A stretch of DNA of 64,000 nt from QHXW01 sp035297145 (GCA_035297145.1 DATGZN010000030.1:1-64000); one strand, 5' to 3'; positions 44,227-57,018 are shown, counted from the first letter of the stretch. The notes: generated by a model from the letters alone, not told the origin. Translations and numbers: made by a program.

Positions 44227-44634
44227 CTACTGGGGCTCCTCTTTGTACATGTACTTTATATTGGGCTTATAGAGAAGTAGATTGGGCTCGCCGTCGCGGT
44301 TCACCTTCAAGCACGATTTGTCGTACCACTCAATGACTCCACGGAGCGTTTCACCGTCGCGCAACACGAAGACCATGGGAGTTTTGGCCTGCATCTGCTT
44401 GACGTAATAAAAATTTTCAGCGTTGGTCTGATCCGGGGGAACAGGCTTCTTCTGCGGGGCGCGCCGCGGCGGGCTCAGCTGCTCTTTGATCTCGTTAAAG
44501 GACGGACGGATGAGTTTTCGATTCGCGGACTCCACAGCTTTACCTTCCTTGATTTCAAAATACTCGGTATCGTTGAGCTCAATCCGGGAGCCTTTGGTGG
44601 ATCGAGGTGTACGACTTGAAATTATGAATATCAC
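44227..44634 (-). CDS. Hfq-like RNA chaperone with long N-terminal tail
   Basis: A 135-residue protein whose last 65 residues have the Sm/Hfq fold (NFYYVKQMQAKTPMVFVLRD, GVIEWYDKSCLKV, LLLYKPNIKYMYKEE). The upstream 70 residues are basic and Pro-rich (RRAPQKKPVPPDQ) with a short strand-like start (IELNDTEYFEIKEGK). The conserved YKHA of classical Hfq reads YKPN. The frame has no ATG near the fold; GTG at 44634 is my choice, and the frame is open to 44862. It lies just before panB on the same strand. Confidence 0.65.
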   Translation of the reverse strand: MIFIISSRTPRSTKGSRIELNDTEYFEIKEGKAVESANRKLIRPSFNEIKEQLSPPRRAPQKKPVPPDQTNAENFYYVKQMQAKTPMVFVLRDGETLRGVIEWYDKSCLKVNRDGEPNLLLYKPNIKYMYKEEPQ

Positions 44635-44784
44635 AACGGCGTGGCAGCCGCAACGCGGGGGTGTGTATGGAACAGGACGGTCTGAAGGGGTTGAATTACG
44701 GCTGGCCCGCGTGTCCGAATCCGCGCGATAGAAACTTTTAATTGGACCGCCTTCGGCTGGCCGCACTACGCTCGATGTTGGGTC

Positions 44785-45519
44785 ATGGCGTCGCAACTCG
44801 ATCTTCTGCACCAGATCAGCAAGATTGTCAGCTCCGGTTCCACGCTGGACGAGATGCTGCAAGAGTTGGTGCGGCTAACCGTCGCGGTCACAAGCTGTGA
44901 TGCATGCCTGCTCTATCTCGCCGAGCCAGATGGCGATGAGGTGCTGCGTGCGTCCCAGCTGCCGCATATCGCCGAGATCGGACAGATTCGCATCAAAGCG
45001 GGCGAAGGGGTGACTGGATGGGTGGCGGAACACAAGTCCGTAGTGGCGCTGGACGCCAACGCCTATGCCGACAAGCGGTTCAAGAAGCTCCCTGGCCTGG
45101 TGGAAGACACCTATGAGGCATTTCTGTCCGTACCTCTCGTCAGCCGGGGTGAAGTGATCGGCGTGATCAACGTGCATCACAAACAACCGCGCCAGCACCC
45201 CAAGGAAGAAATCGCGCTGCTCACCTTCATGGGCGAGCAGATGGGCGGAGCGATCGCAAAGTCGCGCCTACACGCGGAGAATGCGCGATTGCAGGAAGAA
45301 ACCCTGGAAATGAAGCGCCAGCTGGAGACGCGCAAGCTGGTGGAGCGGGCTAAGGGGATTCTGCAATCCAAGTACAAACTGACGGAGGAGGCAGCGTACT
45401 TGCGCCTGCGCAACGAGAGCCGGCGGCTACGGCGACCCATGCGTGACCTGGCAGAAGCAATCATTCTTGCGGAGGACGTCAGCGGTGGATCGAAAATCGG
45501 CGGCGGAGAGCCGGTTTAG
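44785..45519 (+). CDS. GAF-ANTAR domain protein
   Basis: A 244-residue protein: GAF domain at about 15-155 (CDACLLYLAEPDGDEVLRAS, GEGVTGWVAEHKSVVAL, FLSVPLVSRGEVIGVINVHH), then an ANTAR domain (LVERAKGILQSKYKLTEEAA, LRNESRRLRRPMRDLAEAI) that binds RNA hairpins to stop early termination. So it links a small-molecule or redox signal to antitermination. It converges with a degenerate receiver gene, 4-bp overlap. No hairpin target is seen close by. Confidence 0.88.
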   Translation: MASQLDLLHQISKIVSSGSTLDEMLQELVRLTVAVTSCDACLLYLAEPDGDEVLRASQLPHIAEIGQIRIKAGEGVTGWVAEHKSVVALDANAYADKRFKKLPGLVEDTYEAFLSVPLVSRGEVIGVINVHHKQPRQHPKEEIALLTFMGEQMGGAIAKSRLHAENARLQEETLEMKRQLETRKLVERAKGILQSKYKLTEEAAYLRLRNESRRLRRPMRDLAEAIILAEDVSGGSKIGGGEPV

Positions 45520-45920
45520 TGGGCTATGGCCATAGCCGCCCGTTGTCCGGCCAGCAAGGCAGATTGAACCAGCCAGGAAATATGCTGATGTTCGAACGGC
45601 GCAGCGCAATAGTCGGTCGCGCCGGCCTCGATGGCGTCCAGCCATTCCGACGTCTCCGGAATTCGACTCACCACCACCACCGGCACTTGCAGGCTGCTCT
45701 GCCCGATAGCGGCCAGGAGGCGCTGGTACTCGCTCCGGTCCGAGTTGCAAAACACGACATCGGCCCGGAGCTTCTCCGCGACGGAAATACATTCCAACGT
45801 GGAGACGGTCGCATGGAGCGTGCGTCCGGGCTGTGCAACTGCGTCACACAGTTGCGTGGCGAGCGTTGCGTCCAGTCCGTGCAAAATAAAGTTTTGGGTT
45901 GAATCACGATCTCTTAACAT
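45516..45920 (-). CDS. Degenerate receiver-domain protein
   Basis: A 134-residue single-domain protein with the receiver fold: FILHGLDATLATQLCDAV, VAEKLRADVVFCNSDRSEYQ, LQVPVVVVSRIPETSEWLDA, GATDYCAAPF. The phosphoacceptor Asp position reads Cys-Asn in DVVFCNSD and the N-terminal acidic pair is absent, so phosphorylation is unlikely. AAGGACC precedes the ATG. It faces the GAF-ANTAR gene. It could be a pseudo-receiver that binds a partner. Confidence 0.65.
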   Translation of the reverse strand: MLRDRDSTQNFILHGLDATLATQLCDAVAQPGRTLHATVSTLECISVAEKLRADVVFCNSDRSEYQRLLAAIGQSSLQVPVVVVSRIPETSEWLDAIEAGATDYCAAPFEHQHISWLVQSALLAGQRAAMAIAH

Positions 45921-46313
45921 ACGGGTCCTTCCACTCGACTGGGAGAATGGTTGGATCTGCGCGGACCGGCTTCTCATAAGGGGAGGTGACACCACCTACT
46001 AGTTACAAGAATAGGATACTAGGAGTACTAGGTCCAATTGAACTTACGAATGGCCGCGATAAGCGGAACAGTTGGGTAATTATCTCGCCGTGTACCGCGA
46101 TTCGGTGCGGGCGGCAGGGCGCGTTAACGTGCCCGGTTACAAATTTATTACCGGCGGTTGCACAACGAGCACCTTTGGAGTATCTTCGTCATTAACTTTC
46201 TTGGTTGGCTGGAGAAAAACCCGATTTACGCAGCCAGCCGGAAACTGCAAGGGGCACGAACATCGGATTTCAGGGGCCCGTTCACGTACACGGGATCAAA
46301 GGGAGGGTTGATC
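45921..46313. other. Upstream region of the Oar-like receptor gene
   Basis: A 393-bp gap with no supported gene. It holds three ACTAG(T/G) motifs at 45998-46003, 46018-46023 and 46027-46032, close to the divergent start at 45920, and an otherwise AT-richer stretch that may contain the promoter of the receptor. Confidence 0.4.
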
Positions 46314-49300
46314 ATGACGAGAAGCAGCGTGGGAAGTCTGTTGACCGGGTTTCTGGTGGCCGCGTCTATTTCGCCGGTTTGGGGCCAGGCCGTAGCCAAT
46401 GCGCAGATCTCGGGGTCGGTGGTCGATGCGTCCGGGGCCGCCGTGCCGGGCGCGAAAATAACGGCGAAGCAGACCGACACGCAACAGGAGCGAACCACGG
46501 TTTCTGGGACGGATGGCGCCTACGTACTGCCGAATCTTCCGGTCGGCCCCTACCGTTTCGAGGTGCAAGCCAGCGGCTTCACTACTTATCTCCAGACGGG
46601 AATCCGGCTTGAGGTCAGCAACGAAGTGACCTTGAACGTCACGCTGCGCGTTGGCGAGGTCAAGCAGCAGGTTGAAGTGTCGGCCGATGCCAGCATGGTG
46701 GAGACGCAGAACACTGCGGTCTCGCAAGTCATCGATCAACGTAGCGTTGTCGATCTGCCGCTAAACGGCCGCCAGGCCACGCAGTTGATTATGTTGGCGG
46801 GCGGAGCGAACGACGTTGGGCCGGCGAACGGATACAGCGATTTGACGGGGAGCAAGAACTATTTCAGCGCGGACGCCATTTCCGTGGCTGGGGGACAGGC
46901 TGATGGCACAAACTACCTGCTAGATGGCGGCGAGCATATGGACACCTTTTCCAATGTGAACCTGCCATTCCCCTTCCCCGACGCCATCCAGGAATTCAGT
47001 GTGCAGACCAGCAGTCTCTCCTCGCAATACGGAGTGCATCCCGGCGCTGTGGTAAACGCGATCACCAAATCTGGCACCAACCAGTTCCATGGCGATGCCT
47101 TCGAGTTTGTGCGCAACGGCGACTTTAATGCACGCGATTTCTTTGCCCCAACGACGGACAGTCTCAAGCGGAATCAGTTTGGCGGAACGCTGGGCGCCCC
47201 GATAAAAAAGGACAAGATTTTCGGCTTTTTTGGATACCAGGGAACGGAGATCCGGACAGCACCGCCTTCGACGATTGCCCACGTCCCAACTCAAGCAGCG
47301 ATCGGCGGAGATTTCAGCCAGCTTGCATCGGCGGCTTGCCAGTCGAGCGGTACTGCTCGTACGCTGATTGATCCGACGAACGGACAACCCTTCGCAGGAA
47401 ATGTTATTCCTACGTCACGACTCAACCCACAGGCTTTGAATATTCTCAAGTATGTTCCGGTTTCGGGCGATCCTTGTGGCGAGATCACTTACTCAATTCC
47501 CGAGCCGCAAAGAGAGACACAATACATTGGCCGTGTGGATTGGAACCAGAGCTCTAAGCACAATCTGTTTGGGCGTTACTTCTACGCAGATTATGCCAGC
47601 CCGGCCGCGTTTAACAACGACTTGCTACTGACCACGCAGCGCGGCGTATTGGATCGCAGCCAATCGGCGACCATCGGCGATACTTACTCGATCAATCCGA
47701 CAACAGTGAATTCGGCGCACCTGACCTGGACACGCCTTGCGATTACGCGAGGCCCGGCACTCAATGACGTCAATTACACGGACGTTGGTGTAAACATGTA
47801 TTCACCTGTAAATTTCTTGAACCTCGGCGTTAATGGCTATTTCAACTCAGGCTGTGGCTCATGCGCGCCTGCGTTGTTCGATCAGGACTCGTACCAAGTT
47901 GCGGACGATATCGATATGATCCGCGGCCGGCATCACTTCTCATTCGGTGCAGACTATGTTCGGATGGGGTTCAATTACAGAAACAATGTCGTCTCCAACG
48001 GATTCTTTGGTTTTAACGGGCAATTCACCGGCGACGCTTTGGCTGATTTCATGCTGGGCGCGCCCAACAGCTTTCAGCAAGGAGCTATTCAGCCGTTTGA
48101 TGGCCGGCAAAATTATGTAGGCGCCTACGCACACGACAACATTCGCCTCAGCAAGCAACTCAACGTGCAGCTCGGCGTGCGTTGGGAGCCTTACTTGGCT
48201 GCGAAAGAGAAGTATAACCGGATGCAGCACTTTGACGAAGCGGCCTTTATCGCGGGCGTGAAAACGGGCCAGTACGTCAACGCTCCGCCAGGCCTGTCTT
48301 TTCCCGGAGATCCGGGGGAGCCAAGTGGGTACACGTTCAACAGACCCTGGATCTTTGAACCTCGCGTCGGCGTGGCCTGGGATCCGACCGGTGATGGAAA
48401 ACAGACCGTTCGCGCCGGCTTCGGACTCTTCTATGACCTGATGCCGACCGCGTACCAGGAAGATCAAACTGCCGACGCTCCCTGGGCCGACGAGCTCAGT
48501 TTGCCCAGCCCCGCCGGAGGGCTGTCCAACCCATACGCTGGATATCCAGGTGGCAATCCCTTCCCGCAACCCAGCCCGCCCACCAAAAACCAGGCTTTTC
48601 CGCCGGCGGGATTTTACTATACATATCCGCTGCATGCGCATCCCACGTCCGTCTATCAGTGGAACCTGAGTTACGAGCGCCAGTTGGCCAACAACTGGCT
48701 GGTATCGGCAACTTACATTGGCAACAAGAGTAGTCACATATGGACGGGGGAAGACATCAACCACGCCGTTTATATTCCTGGAAACTGCGGCGGATCGCCT
48801 TGCTCTTCCACCTCGAATACGAACCAGAGGCGCGTACTTTACCTGATCAACCCGACGACCGGCGCCGCATTTTCAGATATCTATCAGGCTGATGATGGGG
48901 CGAACTCTGAGTATCACGGATTGCTTGTCAAAGCCGAGCACCGGTTTAGTAACCATTACAGCGTGATCGCAAACTACACTTATTCACATTGCATCAGCGA
49001 GGCGGATTTTTCGGGCGACCTCGGTGGCGCCTATACCCAAAATCCCAACAATCGGAACGGCGAGCGAGGTAACTGTGGGTTTGACCTCCGTCAAATCGCC
49101 AACTTAACGTTCGTCGTGGAATCACCTCACTTTGCCAACGTGTGGACAAACCGGTTTGCGGGCGGCTGGCAGCTCGCGCCCATTCTTTCGATCCACAGCG
49201 GAACATGGTTTTCAGTCCTCGCCGGACTGGACAACTCCCTCTCAGGCGTCGGGAACGATCGTCCGAATGTCGTCGGAAGTCCATATGTCAGAAACCTGAG

Positions 49301-49601
49301 CACGCAGCAATGGATAAGCCCGGCTGCCTTCGCTCTAAGCCCACTAGGGACATTCGGTAACCTGGGTTCTGATTCGCTGCTGGGACCAGCCTTCTTCGAG
49401 ATTGATGCAGCGGTGAGCCGCAACTTCGTCATCAAAGAAAAACAGAAAATTGAGTTGCGATTCGAATTCTTCAATATCACCAACCATGTGAACTTCAACG
49501 TCCCCAATTTGGACGGCAACATACAGGACCCGACCTTCGGTCAGATTCTGGGTGATGTTACGCCTCGCATTCTGCAATTCGCAATGAAGTATACGTTCTG
49601 A
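46314..49601 (+). CDS. Oar-like TonB-dependent outer membrane receptor
   Basis: A 1095-residue protein. Signal peptide 1-24 ([17 protein letters not shown]), then a carboxypeptidase-regulatory-like beta domain ([39 protein letters not shown]), a plug ([36 protein letters not shown]) and a long barrel ending in MKYTF, with the terminal Phe. This is the type expanded in Acidobacteria, for polymer or peptide uptake. Start chosen at 46314 after GGGAGGG; the frame is open upstream to 46158. A strong hairpin follows the stop. Confidence 0.92.
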   Translation: MTRSSVGSLLTGFLVAASISPVWGQAVANAQISGSVVDASGAAVPGAKITAKQTDTQQERTTVSGTDGAYVLPNLPVGPYRFEVQASGFTTYLQTGIRLEVSNEVTLNVTLRVGEVKQQVEVSADASMVETQNTAVSQVIDQRSVVDLPLNGRQATQLIMLAGGANDVGPANGYSDLTGSKNYFSADAISVAGGQADGTNYLLDGGEHMDTFSNVNLPFPFPDAIQEFSVQTSSLSSQYGVHPGAVVNAITKSGTNQFHGDAFEFVRNGDFNARDFFAPTTDSLKRNQFGGTLGAPIKKDKIFGFFGYQGTEIRTAPPSTIAHVPTQAAIGGDFSQLASAACQSSGTARTLIDPTNGQPFAGNVIPTSRLNPQALNILKYVPVSGDPCGEITYSIPEPQRETQYIGRVDWNQSSKHNLFGRYFYADYASPAAFNNDLLLTTQRGVLDRSQSATIGDTYSINPTTVNSAHLTWTRLAITRGPALNDVNYTDVGVNMYSPVNFLNLGVNGYFNSGCGSCAPALFDQDSYQVADDIDMIRGRHHFSFGADYVRMGFNYRNNVVSNGFFGFNGQFTGDALADFMLGAPNSFQQGAIQPFDGRQNYVGAYAHDNIRLSKQLNVQLGVRWEPYLAAKEKYNRMQHFDEAAFIAGVKTGQYVNAPPGLSFPGDPGEPSGYTFNRPWIFEPRVGVAWDPTGDGKQTVRAGFGLFYDLMPTAYQEDQTADAPWADELSLPSPAGGLSNPYAGYPGGNPFPQPSPPTKNQAFPPAGFYYTYPLHAHPTSVYQWNLSYERQLANNWLVSATYIGNKSSHIWTGEDINHAVYIPGNCGGSPCSSTSNTNQRRVLYLINPTTGAAFSDIYQADDGANSEYHGLLVKAEHRFSNHYSVIANYTYSHCISEADFSGDLGGAYTQNPNNRNGERGNCGFDLRQIANLTFVVESPHFANVWTNRFAGGWQLAPILSIHSGTWFSVLAGLDNSLSGVGNDRPNVVGSPYVRNLSTQQWISPAAFALSPLGTFGNLGSDSLLGPAFFEIDAAVSRNFVIKEKQKIELRFEFFNITNHVNFNVPNLDGNIQDPTFGQILGDVTPRILQFAMKYTF

Positions 49602-49610
49602 GGTCATCTC

Positions 49611-49636
49611 GGGGGCGCGTTCTCCGCCGCGCCCCC
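49611..49636 (+). terminator. Hairpin after the Oar-like gene
   Basis: GGGGGCGCG (49611-49619) pairs with CGCGCCCCC (49628-49636) over an 8-base loop, a perfect 9-bp stem 10 bp after the stop. There is no T run, so it may block or slow transcription rather than end it in the classic way. Confidence 0.6.
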
Positions 49637-49699
49637 AAACCGCTCGCCGATAAACCTAATCGATTCCCCACCGCGTATCATGGAAACGGGGGTACTGCC

Positions 49700-51378
<1,679 letters not shown>

Positions 51379-51382
<4 letters not shown>

Positions 51383-52683
51383 GCGACGCTCTGCTGATCC
51401 GCAACGCCGGACAACTCCTGACGTTGCGGGGACCGCAAGCCCCCCGGCGCGGCGATAGCCTGGGCGACCTTGGACTCATTCGCGATGGGGCTGTGCTGAT
51501 CCGAAACGGCTCCATTGAAGCGGCGGGACCAGCGGCGGAAGTGGAGCAGCAGGCCAGCGAGGAGCACGACGTCACCGAAATCGACGCCAGGGGTTGCGTG
51601 GTGATGCCCGGCTTTGTCGACAGCCACACGCATCTTGTCCATGGTCCGCCGAGGCTGCTCGATTACGAGATGCGTCTGCGCGGCGCCGACTACCACGAGA
51701 TCTCAGAAGCGGGCGGCGGTATTCTCGCCAGCGTCAAAGCAGTGCGCGCGGCGGCGCCTCAAGACCTGGAAGCACAAGCGCGGAGCGCGGTCCGCAACTT
51801 CGTGCGACATGGGACAACCACCATTGAGGCAAAGTCCGGCTATGGCCTGGATGAGACGGCGGAGTTCAAGACACTGGTGGTCGTCGCGGCGATCGATGGG
51901 CAGCCAGTTGACGTTGTCGCGACGTATCTCGGTGCGCACATCATTCCCGCCGAGTACAAGGGGAACGCCGATGCCTACATCCAGTGGATGTGCGAGGAAA
52001 TGATGCCGCGCATCCGGCGGCAGCGGCTGGCAACATTTGCCGATGTGTACTGCGACCGAGGCGCATTCACCATCGATCAAGCGCGCCAGTACCTCACATG
52101 GGCCCGCGAGCAGGGATTGGAGCTGAAGGTGCATGCCGAACAATTCGAGCACACCGGCGCGGTCCGGATGGCTTGCGAACTCAGCGCCACCAGTGCGGAC
52201 CACCTGGAGCAGGCAGACGCCGATGATGCGGCGGCGCTCGGGCACTCCTCCACCATCGCGACTCTGCTGCCGGGCTCGGTGTTTCATCTTGGCCTGGATC
52301 GCTACGCGCCCGCCCGCCTGCTCATTGAGAACGGCGCGGCGGTAGCGCTGGCAACAGATTTCAATCCCGGCACCAGCCCCACGTGCAACATGTCGTTGGT
52401 TCTCTCGCTCGCTTGCACACATATGGGGATGTCGCCCGCGGAAGCGATTTCGGCGGCGACGATCAACGGCGCTCACGCCGTGGGGCGGGCGGAAAGCATT
52501 GGATCCCTGGAGCCGGGAAAACAGGCGGATATGATTCTTCTGAACGCTAATGATTACCGTGAAATCCCTTATTGGTTCGGAGTCAATCTCGTGGATCTAA
52601 CCATCAAGCGCGGCGTGGTCATCTACCGTCAAGGCGAGGTGATGGAAACAGTAGCCAGGGAGAGGGCCGCGGATGCCCGATGA
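51379..52683 (+). CDS. hutI: Imidazolonepropionase
   Basis: A 434-residue amidohydrolase: metal site [55 protein letters not shown] and [18 protein letters not shown]. It hydrolyses imidazolone propionate to formiminoglutamate. The ATG overlaps the hutU stop (ATGA). Downstream hutG overlaps by 11 bp. Confidence 0.95.
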
Positions 52684-53587
52684 TCCGCACTGGCCGCGCG
52701 CCAGTGGATGGCTGAGCGGCGAGCACTCTGCCGATCCCGCGTGCCGCCTTGCCGTATTGGGAGCACCGCTACACTTGGGCTCCATCACCCCGGGCCGGGC
52801 CGATCTCGCGCCTGCCGCGATTCGATCCGTCTTGCACCGGTTCAGCACCTATGACCTGGAGTTCAACCGCGATCTCAGCCGTATTGCGGCAATCGACCGC
52901 GGCGACGTTCCTCTGGCCGATACAAGTCCGGCCGATGCACTCGGTCCTCTGGCGGCTGCGGTGCGGGGTGCGGGCGCTGAAGCACAAGCCCTCGTAATGA
53001 TAGGTGGCGACAACAGCATCACTCGGCCTGGGTGCCACGGCATGTGCCACGAGCTCGCGCGTGCCGGCTTGATCACGCTAGACGCTCATCTGGATCTACG
53101 CGATTTGCATCCCGGGCTGACCAATGGAAATCCGGTGCGCGCTCTCCTGGCGGACGGTCTGCCAGGCGCCCAAATCGTGCAAATTGGCATCCAGCCCTTC
53201 GCGAATTCCCGCAAGTACTTTGACGTGGCGCGCGAGGCAGGCATCAAAGTGATTTCTATAGCCGAGGTGCGCGCTATGGGCATCGAGACTGCCATCTCGG
53301 AAGCGCTGGACCGGCTGGATCAGGATGTGGAGGCGATCTACGTCGATCTGGACCTCGACGTTCTCGATCGCGCGTTCGCGCCGGCTACACCAGGCTCGCG
53401 TCCAGGCGGGCTGACTCCGTCGGAAGTCCGCACTGCCGCCCGCTTGTGCGGCGCTCACGCGAAGGTGCGAGTGCTGGACTTGGTCGAGATCGATCCGACG
53501 AAGGACATCGCGGACGCCACGGTATTCGCGGCCGGACTTGCGATGCTTTCATTCGCTTCGGGACTATTGGGCCGCTTTGGCGGCTAA
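52673..53587 (+). CDS. hutG: Arginase-family formimidoylglutamase
   Basis: A 304-residue ureohydrolase. The metal motifs are [18 protein letters not shown] and [15 protein letters not shown] with [10 protein letters not shown]. In most arginases the first motif is GGDHS, so the His ligand is Asn here; the others are kept. The context after hutU and hutI points to formimidoylglutamase, giving glutamate and formamide, rather than arginase or agmatinase. It overlaps hutI by 11 bp and converges with the S9 peptidase by 24 bp. Confidence 0.82.
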   Translation: MPDDPHWPRASGWLSGEHSADPACRLAVLGAPLHLGSITPGRADLAPAAIRSVLHRFSTYDLEFNRDLSRIAAIDRGDVPLADTSPADALGPLAAAVRGAGAEAQALVMIGGDNSITRPGCHGMCHELARAGLITLDAHLDLRDLHPGLTNGNPVRALLADGLPGAQIVQIGIQPFANSRKYFDVAREAGIKVISIAEVRAMGIETAISEALDRLDQDVEAIYVDLDLDVLDRAFAPATPGSRPGGLTPSEVRTAARLCGAHAKVRVLDLVEIDPTKDIADATVFAAGLAMLSFASGLLGRFGG

Positions 53588-55549
53588 GTGGCCGTCAAAC
53601 CAGGCGATGGCGCGGCGGACGATATCGCGGCGATGGTCCGGCCGTCCGATCCGATGCCCCTCATTCGCGTAGACGACGAATTGATTTTCGACACCCAATG
53701 TCTGCAAAGCGTGCCAGTATTCATATGATTGCGGCAGAGGGCACTCGCCATCGCGCTCGCCAACAACAATCAGCGTAGGCGTTTTTACATTCTTGATAAA
53801 CGTGATGGGAGAGCTGCGCGCGTAAACCGCCGGATCATCGTAAACCGAAGCCCCGAAATACGGGATCATCCATTTGTCGATGGAGTTCTCGCCGTAGTAG
53901 CTTTGCCAGTTGGCGAGGCCGGCGCCCGCCACCGCGGCGTGGAACCGGTCGGTTTGAGTGATGGCCCACATGGTCATGAACCCGCCGTAGCTCCAGCCGG
54001 TGATGCCGATGCGGTTGGGATCGACGGGCAGGGTCCGCAACACTTCGTCCACTCCCGCCAGAATGTCGCGCAAGTCGCCGTATCCGAAGTCTTTCACGTT
54101 GGCCTTGGTGAACGCTTCCCCTTCGCCGAAGCTGCCGCGCGGATTGGGGCAAAGCACGAAATATCCCGCGGCCGCGAGCATGATGTCGTAGTTGTACGTG
54201 TTCGGCCAATGCGAGGTGACCATGCCCGCCGGCCCACCGTGCACGGCCACGACCATGGGATACCGGCGCCCAGGATCGTATTTCTGCGGGTAGAGCAACC
54301 AGCCCTGCACGGGAGAGTTTTCACTGGTCCAATGCAGGCTTTTGGCTTCGCCCCAATACGGATGCAGTTCCCCATTGATGCGCGTGATCTGTTTCCATTC
54401 GCCGATCGGACCGGCCCACACTTCCGGCGGATTGCTGAACGAATCGCGGATGACGGCCGAGGTCTTCATATCGGGGGTCACCGAAAGCGCCAGCGCGGAG
54501 TGCTCGGTCCAGAGTGATTTCACGTCGGGACCGGACGGCTCGACTAACCCAACCCCGATCGCACCATCCGCATTCTCGGTGAACAGAATCTGTCCTGAAG
54601 GAAGCCAGCGCAGCCACTTAGGCGATGCTTTGCGATCAGGAGTCAGGTCGCGCGGCTCGCCTCCGGATGCCGGCACTGAGAAAATGTCGCCTCCGTTGAA
54701 GCCTGCGTCGCTCATCAGCCCGCCGATAAAAGCCACATTCATGCCATCGGGAGACCAGACCGGATTCGCGATCTGCATCGCGGTTTTCAGAATCGAAGTG
54801 GCCTTGCCGCTGTCTACATTGATGGAGTAGATTTGCGCAATCCACCAGTTGTCGTCGCCGGGACCAGGCGCGGCGGTTGCCACGAACCGCTGGCCGTCCG
54901 GCGACCAGTCGTATTCATACACGTAAAGATCGGGCGGCGAGACTTGGCGCATTTTACCGGATGCGACGTCGATGATCGCGAGCCGCTGGATGAAATTCTG
55001 CTGATTGATCACTCCTGTCTGGGGCGGGACCGGCTCCAGCGGACCAGGAGTATGGGGAGCATTCTCGGTGAACAGGACAGCGATGCTTTTTTCATCCGGC
55101 GACCAGGCAGGATTCGTCAGAGCTCCCGTAACGCCGGTCAGCTTGCGGACTTGTCCTCGGCCCAACTCCATGACGTAGAGCTGCGGTTGGCCTGTTTTCT
55201 CCGCGTCGGAAAGAAACGCCAGATTCCTCCCATCCGGTGACCACGCGATGGAATTCTCGTAATGTTCCGCCTTTTCCTTGTCAGCCGTCACGCGACGGGG
55301 AGCGCTGCCGGGCTTGCGCAGGTCTGCAACATAGATGGACAGCGTCATCGCGCCCGTAACTGGATCTTCGCGGGACTGCACCCAGGCAACGGACGCGCCA
55401 TCAGGCGCGATTTGCACTTCGCTCACCTGGCGTAGGTGGAACAACGAATCGACCACATCATCCAGGGCCGATCGGGAATTCCCCTGCGCCAGCAAAGAGC
55501 AGCCGCCGGAAACAAGCAGGCTAAGCGTACTAACCAAGGTCAATCGCAT
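53564..55549 (-). CDS. Secreted S9 family prolyl oligopeptidase-like peptidase
   Basis: A 661-residue exported peptidase. Signal peptide 1-20 or so (MRLTLVSTLSLLVSGGCSLLAQ, with a possible lipobox LVSGGC). A seven-bladed propeller follows (WSPDGRNLAFLSD, WSPDEKSIAVLF, WSPDGQRFVATAA, WSPDGMNVAFIGG), then the alpha/beta hydrolase: VVAVHGGPAGM, the nucleophile in TGWSYGGFM, and the His in NEGHRIG. It cleaves peptides or acyl-amino acids in the periplasm. Overlaps hutG convergently by 24 bp. Confidence 0.9.
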   Translation of the reverse strand: MRLTLVSTLSLLVSGGCSLLAQGNSRSALDDVVDSLFHLRQVSEVQIAPDGASVAWVQSREDPVTGAMTLSIYVADLRKPGSAPRRVTADKEKAEHYENSIAWSPDGRNLAFLSDAEKTGQPQLYVMELGRGQVRKLTGVTGALTNPAWSPDEKSIAVLFTENAPHTPGPLEPVPPQTGVINQQNFIQRLAIIDVASGKMRQVSPPDLYVYEYDWSPDGQRFVATAAPGPGDDNWWIAQIYSINVDSGKATSILKTAMQIANPVWSPDGMNVAFIGGLMSDAGFNGGDIFSVPASGGEPRDLTPDRKASPKWLRWLPSGQILFTENADGAIGVGLVEPSGPDVKSLWTEHSALALSVTPDMKTSAVIRDSFSNPPEVWAGPIGEWKQITRINGELHPYWGEAKSLHWTSENSPVQGWLLYPQKYDPGRRYPMVVAVHGGPAGMVTSHWPNTYNYDIMLAAAGYFVLCPNPRGSFGEGEAFTKANVKDFGYGDLRDILAGVDEVLRTLPVDPNRIGITGWSYGGFMTMWAITQTDRFHAAVAGAGLANWQSYYGENSIDKWMIPYFGASVYDDPAVYARSSPITFIKNVKTPTLIVVGERDGECPLPQSYEYWHALQTLGVENQFVVYANEGHRIGRPDHRRDIVRRAIAWFDGHLAAKAAQ

Positions 55550-55959
55550 CGTGAAAACGACTATATCTCACCCGCCGATTGGCCGACAAACAACAGCCGC
55601 ATACTAACTATCGGTGTTGCAGGCCGCCTTTGATGGGAACACCAGTTCGCAGCAAACAGCGCAGGGCCAGCGAATTTCGCGATGTTAACCAAAAGCGATC
55701 TGGATTTTGAGAGCGGGATGGACAAAAATTGGGTTAGAGCAAACCCAGGCTAGTAGCACAGAGTCGCACACTGAGCGATCCGCCGGCTGGAAGCCGCTCC
55801 AACTTTCGGCCGGCGCTCCCGTTCCGTATCGATTCCAGGTTTTGTGAAGGAAGAGTGGCCAGCCGCGCCGAACAGCCTTCCCTTGGGAGTGAACCACCGA
55901 GAGCCTGCAAGTTGCGGCCAGCCACCTGCCAGATTATCACGACCTTGTTTTTGGCGCTC
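55550..55959. other. Intergenic stretch, nothing seen
   Basis: A 410-bp gap between the S9 peptidase start and the stop of the MscS gene. I see no ORF with support, no tRNA and no terminator. It presumably holds the S9 promoter. Confidence 0.4.
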
Positions 55960-57018
55960 TTACGCGCCGGCCTGTTCGCGCACGTAGACCGTCCTAGTGG
56001 GATACGGCATCTGGATCCCCTCGGCCCGAAAGCGCTTCAATATTCGCTTGCGCAGTTCATGCTGCACGCGGTACTGGTCCGCGAATTCCGACACGGAGTA
56101 GCCCAATGTAAAATTCATGGCGGATTCTCCAAAGCCGGGAATCAACTGTACCGAGGGCGCGGGCTCAGCGAGCAGGCCGGCAACCGCTGCCGCTGCGCCC
56201 TGTGCTTCCTCGAGCAGCACGCGCTCCACGAGGTCCGGATCGGCGTCATAGCTCACGCTCACTGGAATGCCCAACGACACGCGCCGCTCCGGAAGATAGT
56301 AATTGGTGACCACCGCCTGCGCCAGCTTGGAATTGGGAATGATGATCAGGTTGTTGGCGAGCGCGCGAATGGTTGTGCTGCGCCAACTGATATCCGTCAC
56401 ATAGCCTTCCTCACCCGTGTTGAGCTTGATGTAATCGCCGAGCCGCACCTGGCCGGCCACGCTGATGTAAAAACCAGCGAACAGATTCGAGAGCGTGTCT
56501 TGCAGCGCCAGCGCCACCGCCAGGCCGCCGACGCCGAACGCGGTCAGAATCGGCGTGATGGAAACGCCGAAATGGTAGAGCAGAATCAGCAGCCCCATCA
56601 GCACCACGAACAACTGCGCAAGGTTCTGTGTCAGGGTGGTTACGGGCCGGGCGCCCTGCGAGCGCTCCCCAAAGTGCCGGACCAGGTTCCCCGCCAGCCG
56701 CGACGCCATCATGGTGAGCGAGATGATGACCAGGATCAGCAGCGTGCGCTCAATCAGCCGCGTCGAGCGGTCGGGGAGTTCCAGCCATTCGGTGGCGTAG
56801 TAGATGCCCAGAATCAGCGACCAAATCATGATGGGACCGCCGAGGGACCGTGTCAGGACGTCATCAACCTTGCTCGATGTCTTCGACGCCCAGCGGTGCA
56901 GCGCGCGGAAAAGCAGCCGTTTCACCACGTAGCCGACGGCCAACGTCCCCAGCAGCAGGCAGACAGGAGCCACCAGTTGCAGTGGGTCATGCAGGGCGAT
57001 TTGCTGGATGGGTTTCAT
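55960..57018 (-). CDS. MscS-family mechanosensitive channel
   Basis: A 352-residue small-conductance channel of the MscS type. Three to four membrane helices in the first 190 residues (LVAPVCLLLGTLAVGYVV, LIERTLLILVIISLTMM, LAQLFVVLMGLLILLYH), then the pore helix GVGGLAVALALQDTLSNLFA and the beta domain (VRLGDYIKL, GYVTDISWRSTTIRALANN, IIIPNSKLAQAVV). ATG at 57018 begins MKPIQQ; the frame is open to 57099. It releases solutes under turgor stress. Confidence 0.9.
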   Translation of the reverse strand: MKPIQQIALHDPLQLVAPVCLLLGTLAVGYVVKRLLFRALHRWASKTSSKVDDVLTRSLGGPIMIWSLILGIYYATEWLELPDRSTRLIERTLLILVIISLTMMASRLAGNLVRHFGERSQGARPVTTLTQNLAQLFVVLMGLLILLYHFGVSITPILTAFGVGGLAVALALQDTLSNLFAGFYISVAGQVRLGDYIKLNTGEEGYVTDISWRSTTIRALANNLIIIPNSKLAQAVVTNYYLPERRVSLGIPVSVSYDADPDLVERVLLEEAQGAAAAVAGLLAEPAPSVQLIPGFGESAMNFTLGYSVSEFADQYRVQHELRKRILKRFRAEGIQMPYPTRTVYVREQAGA

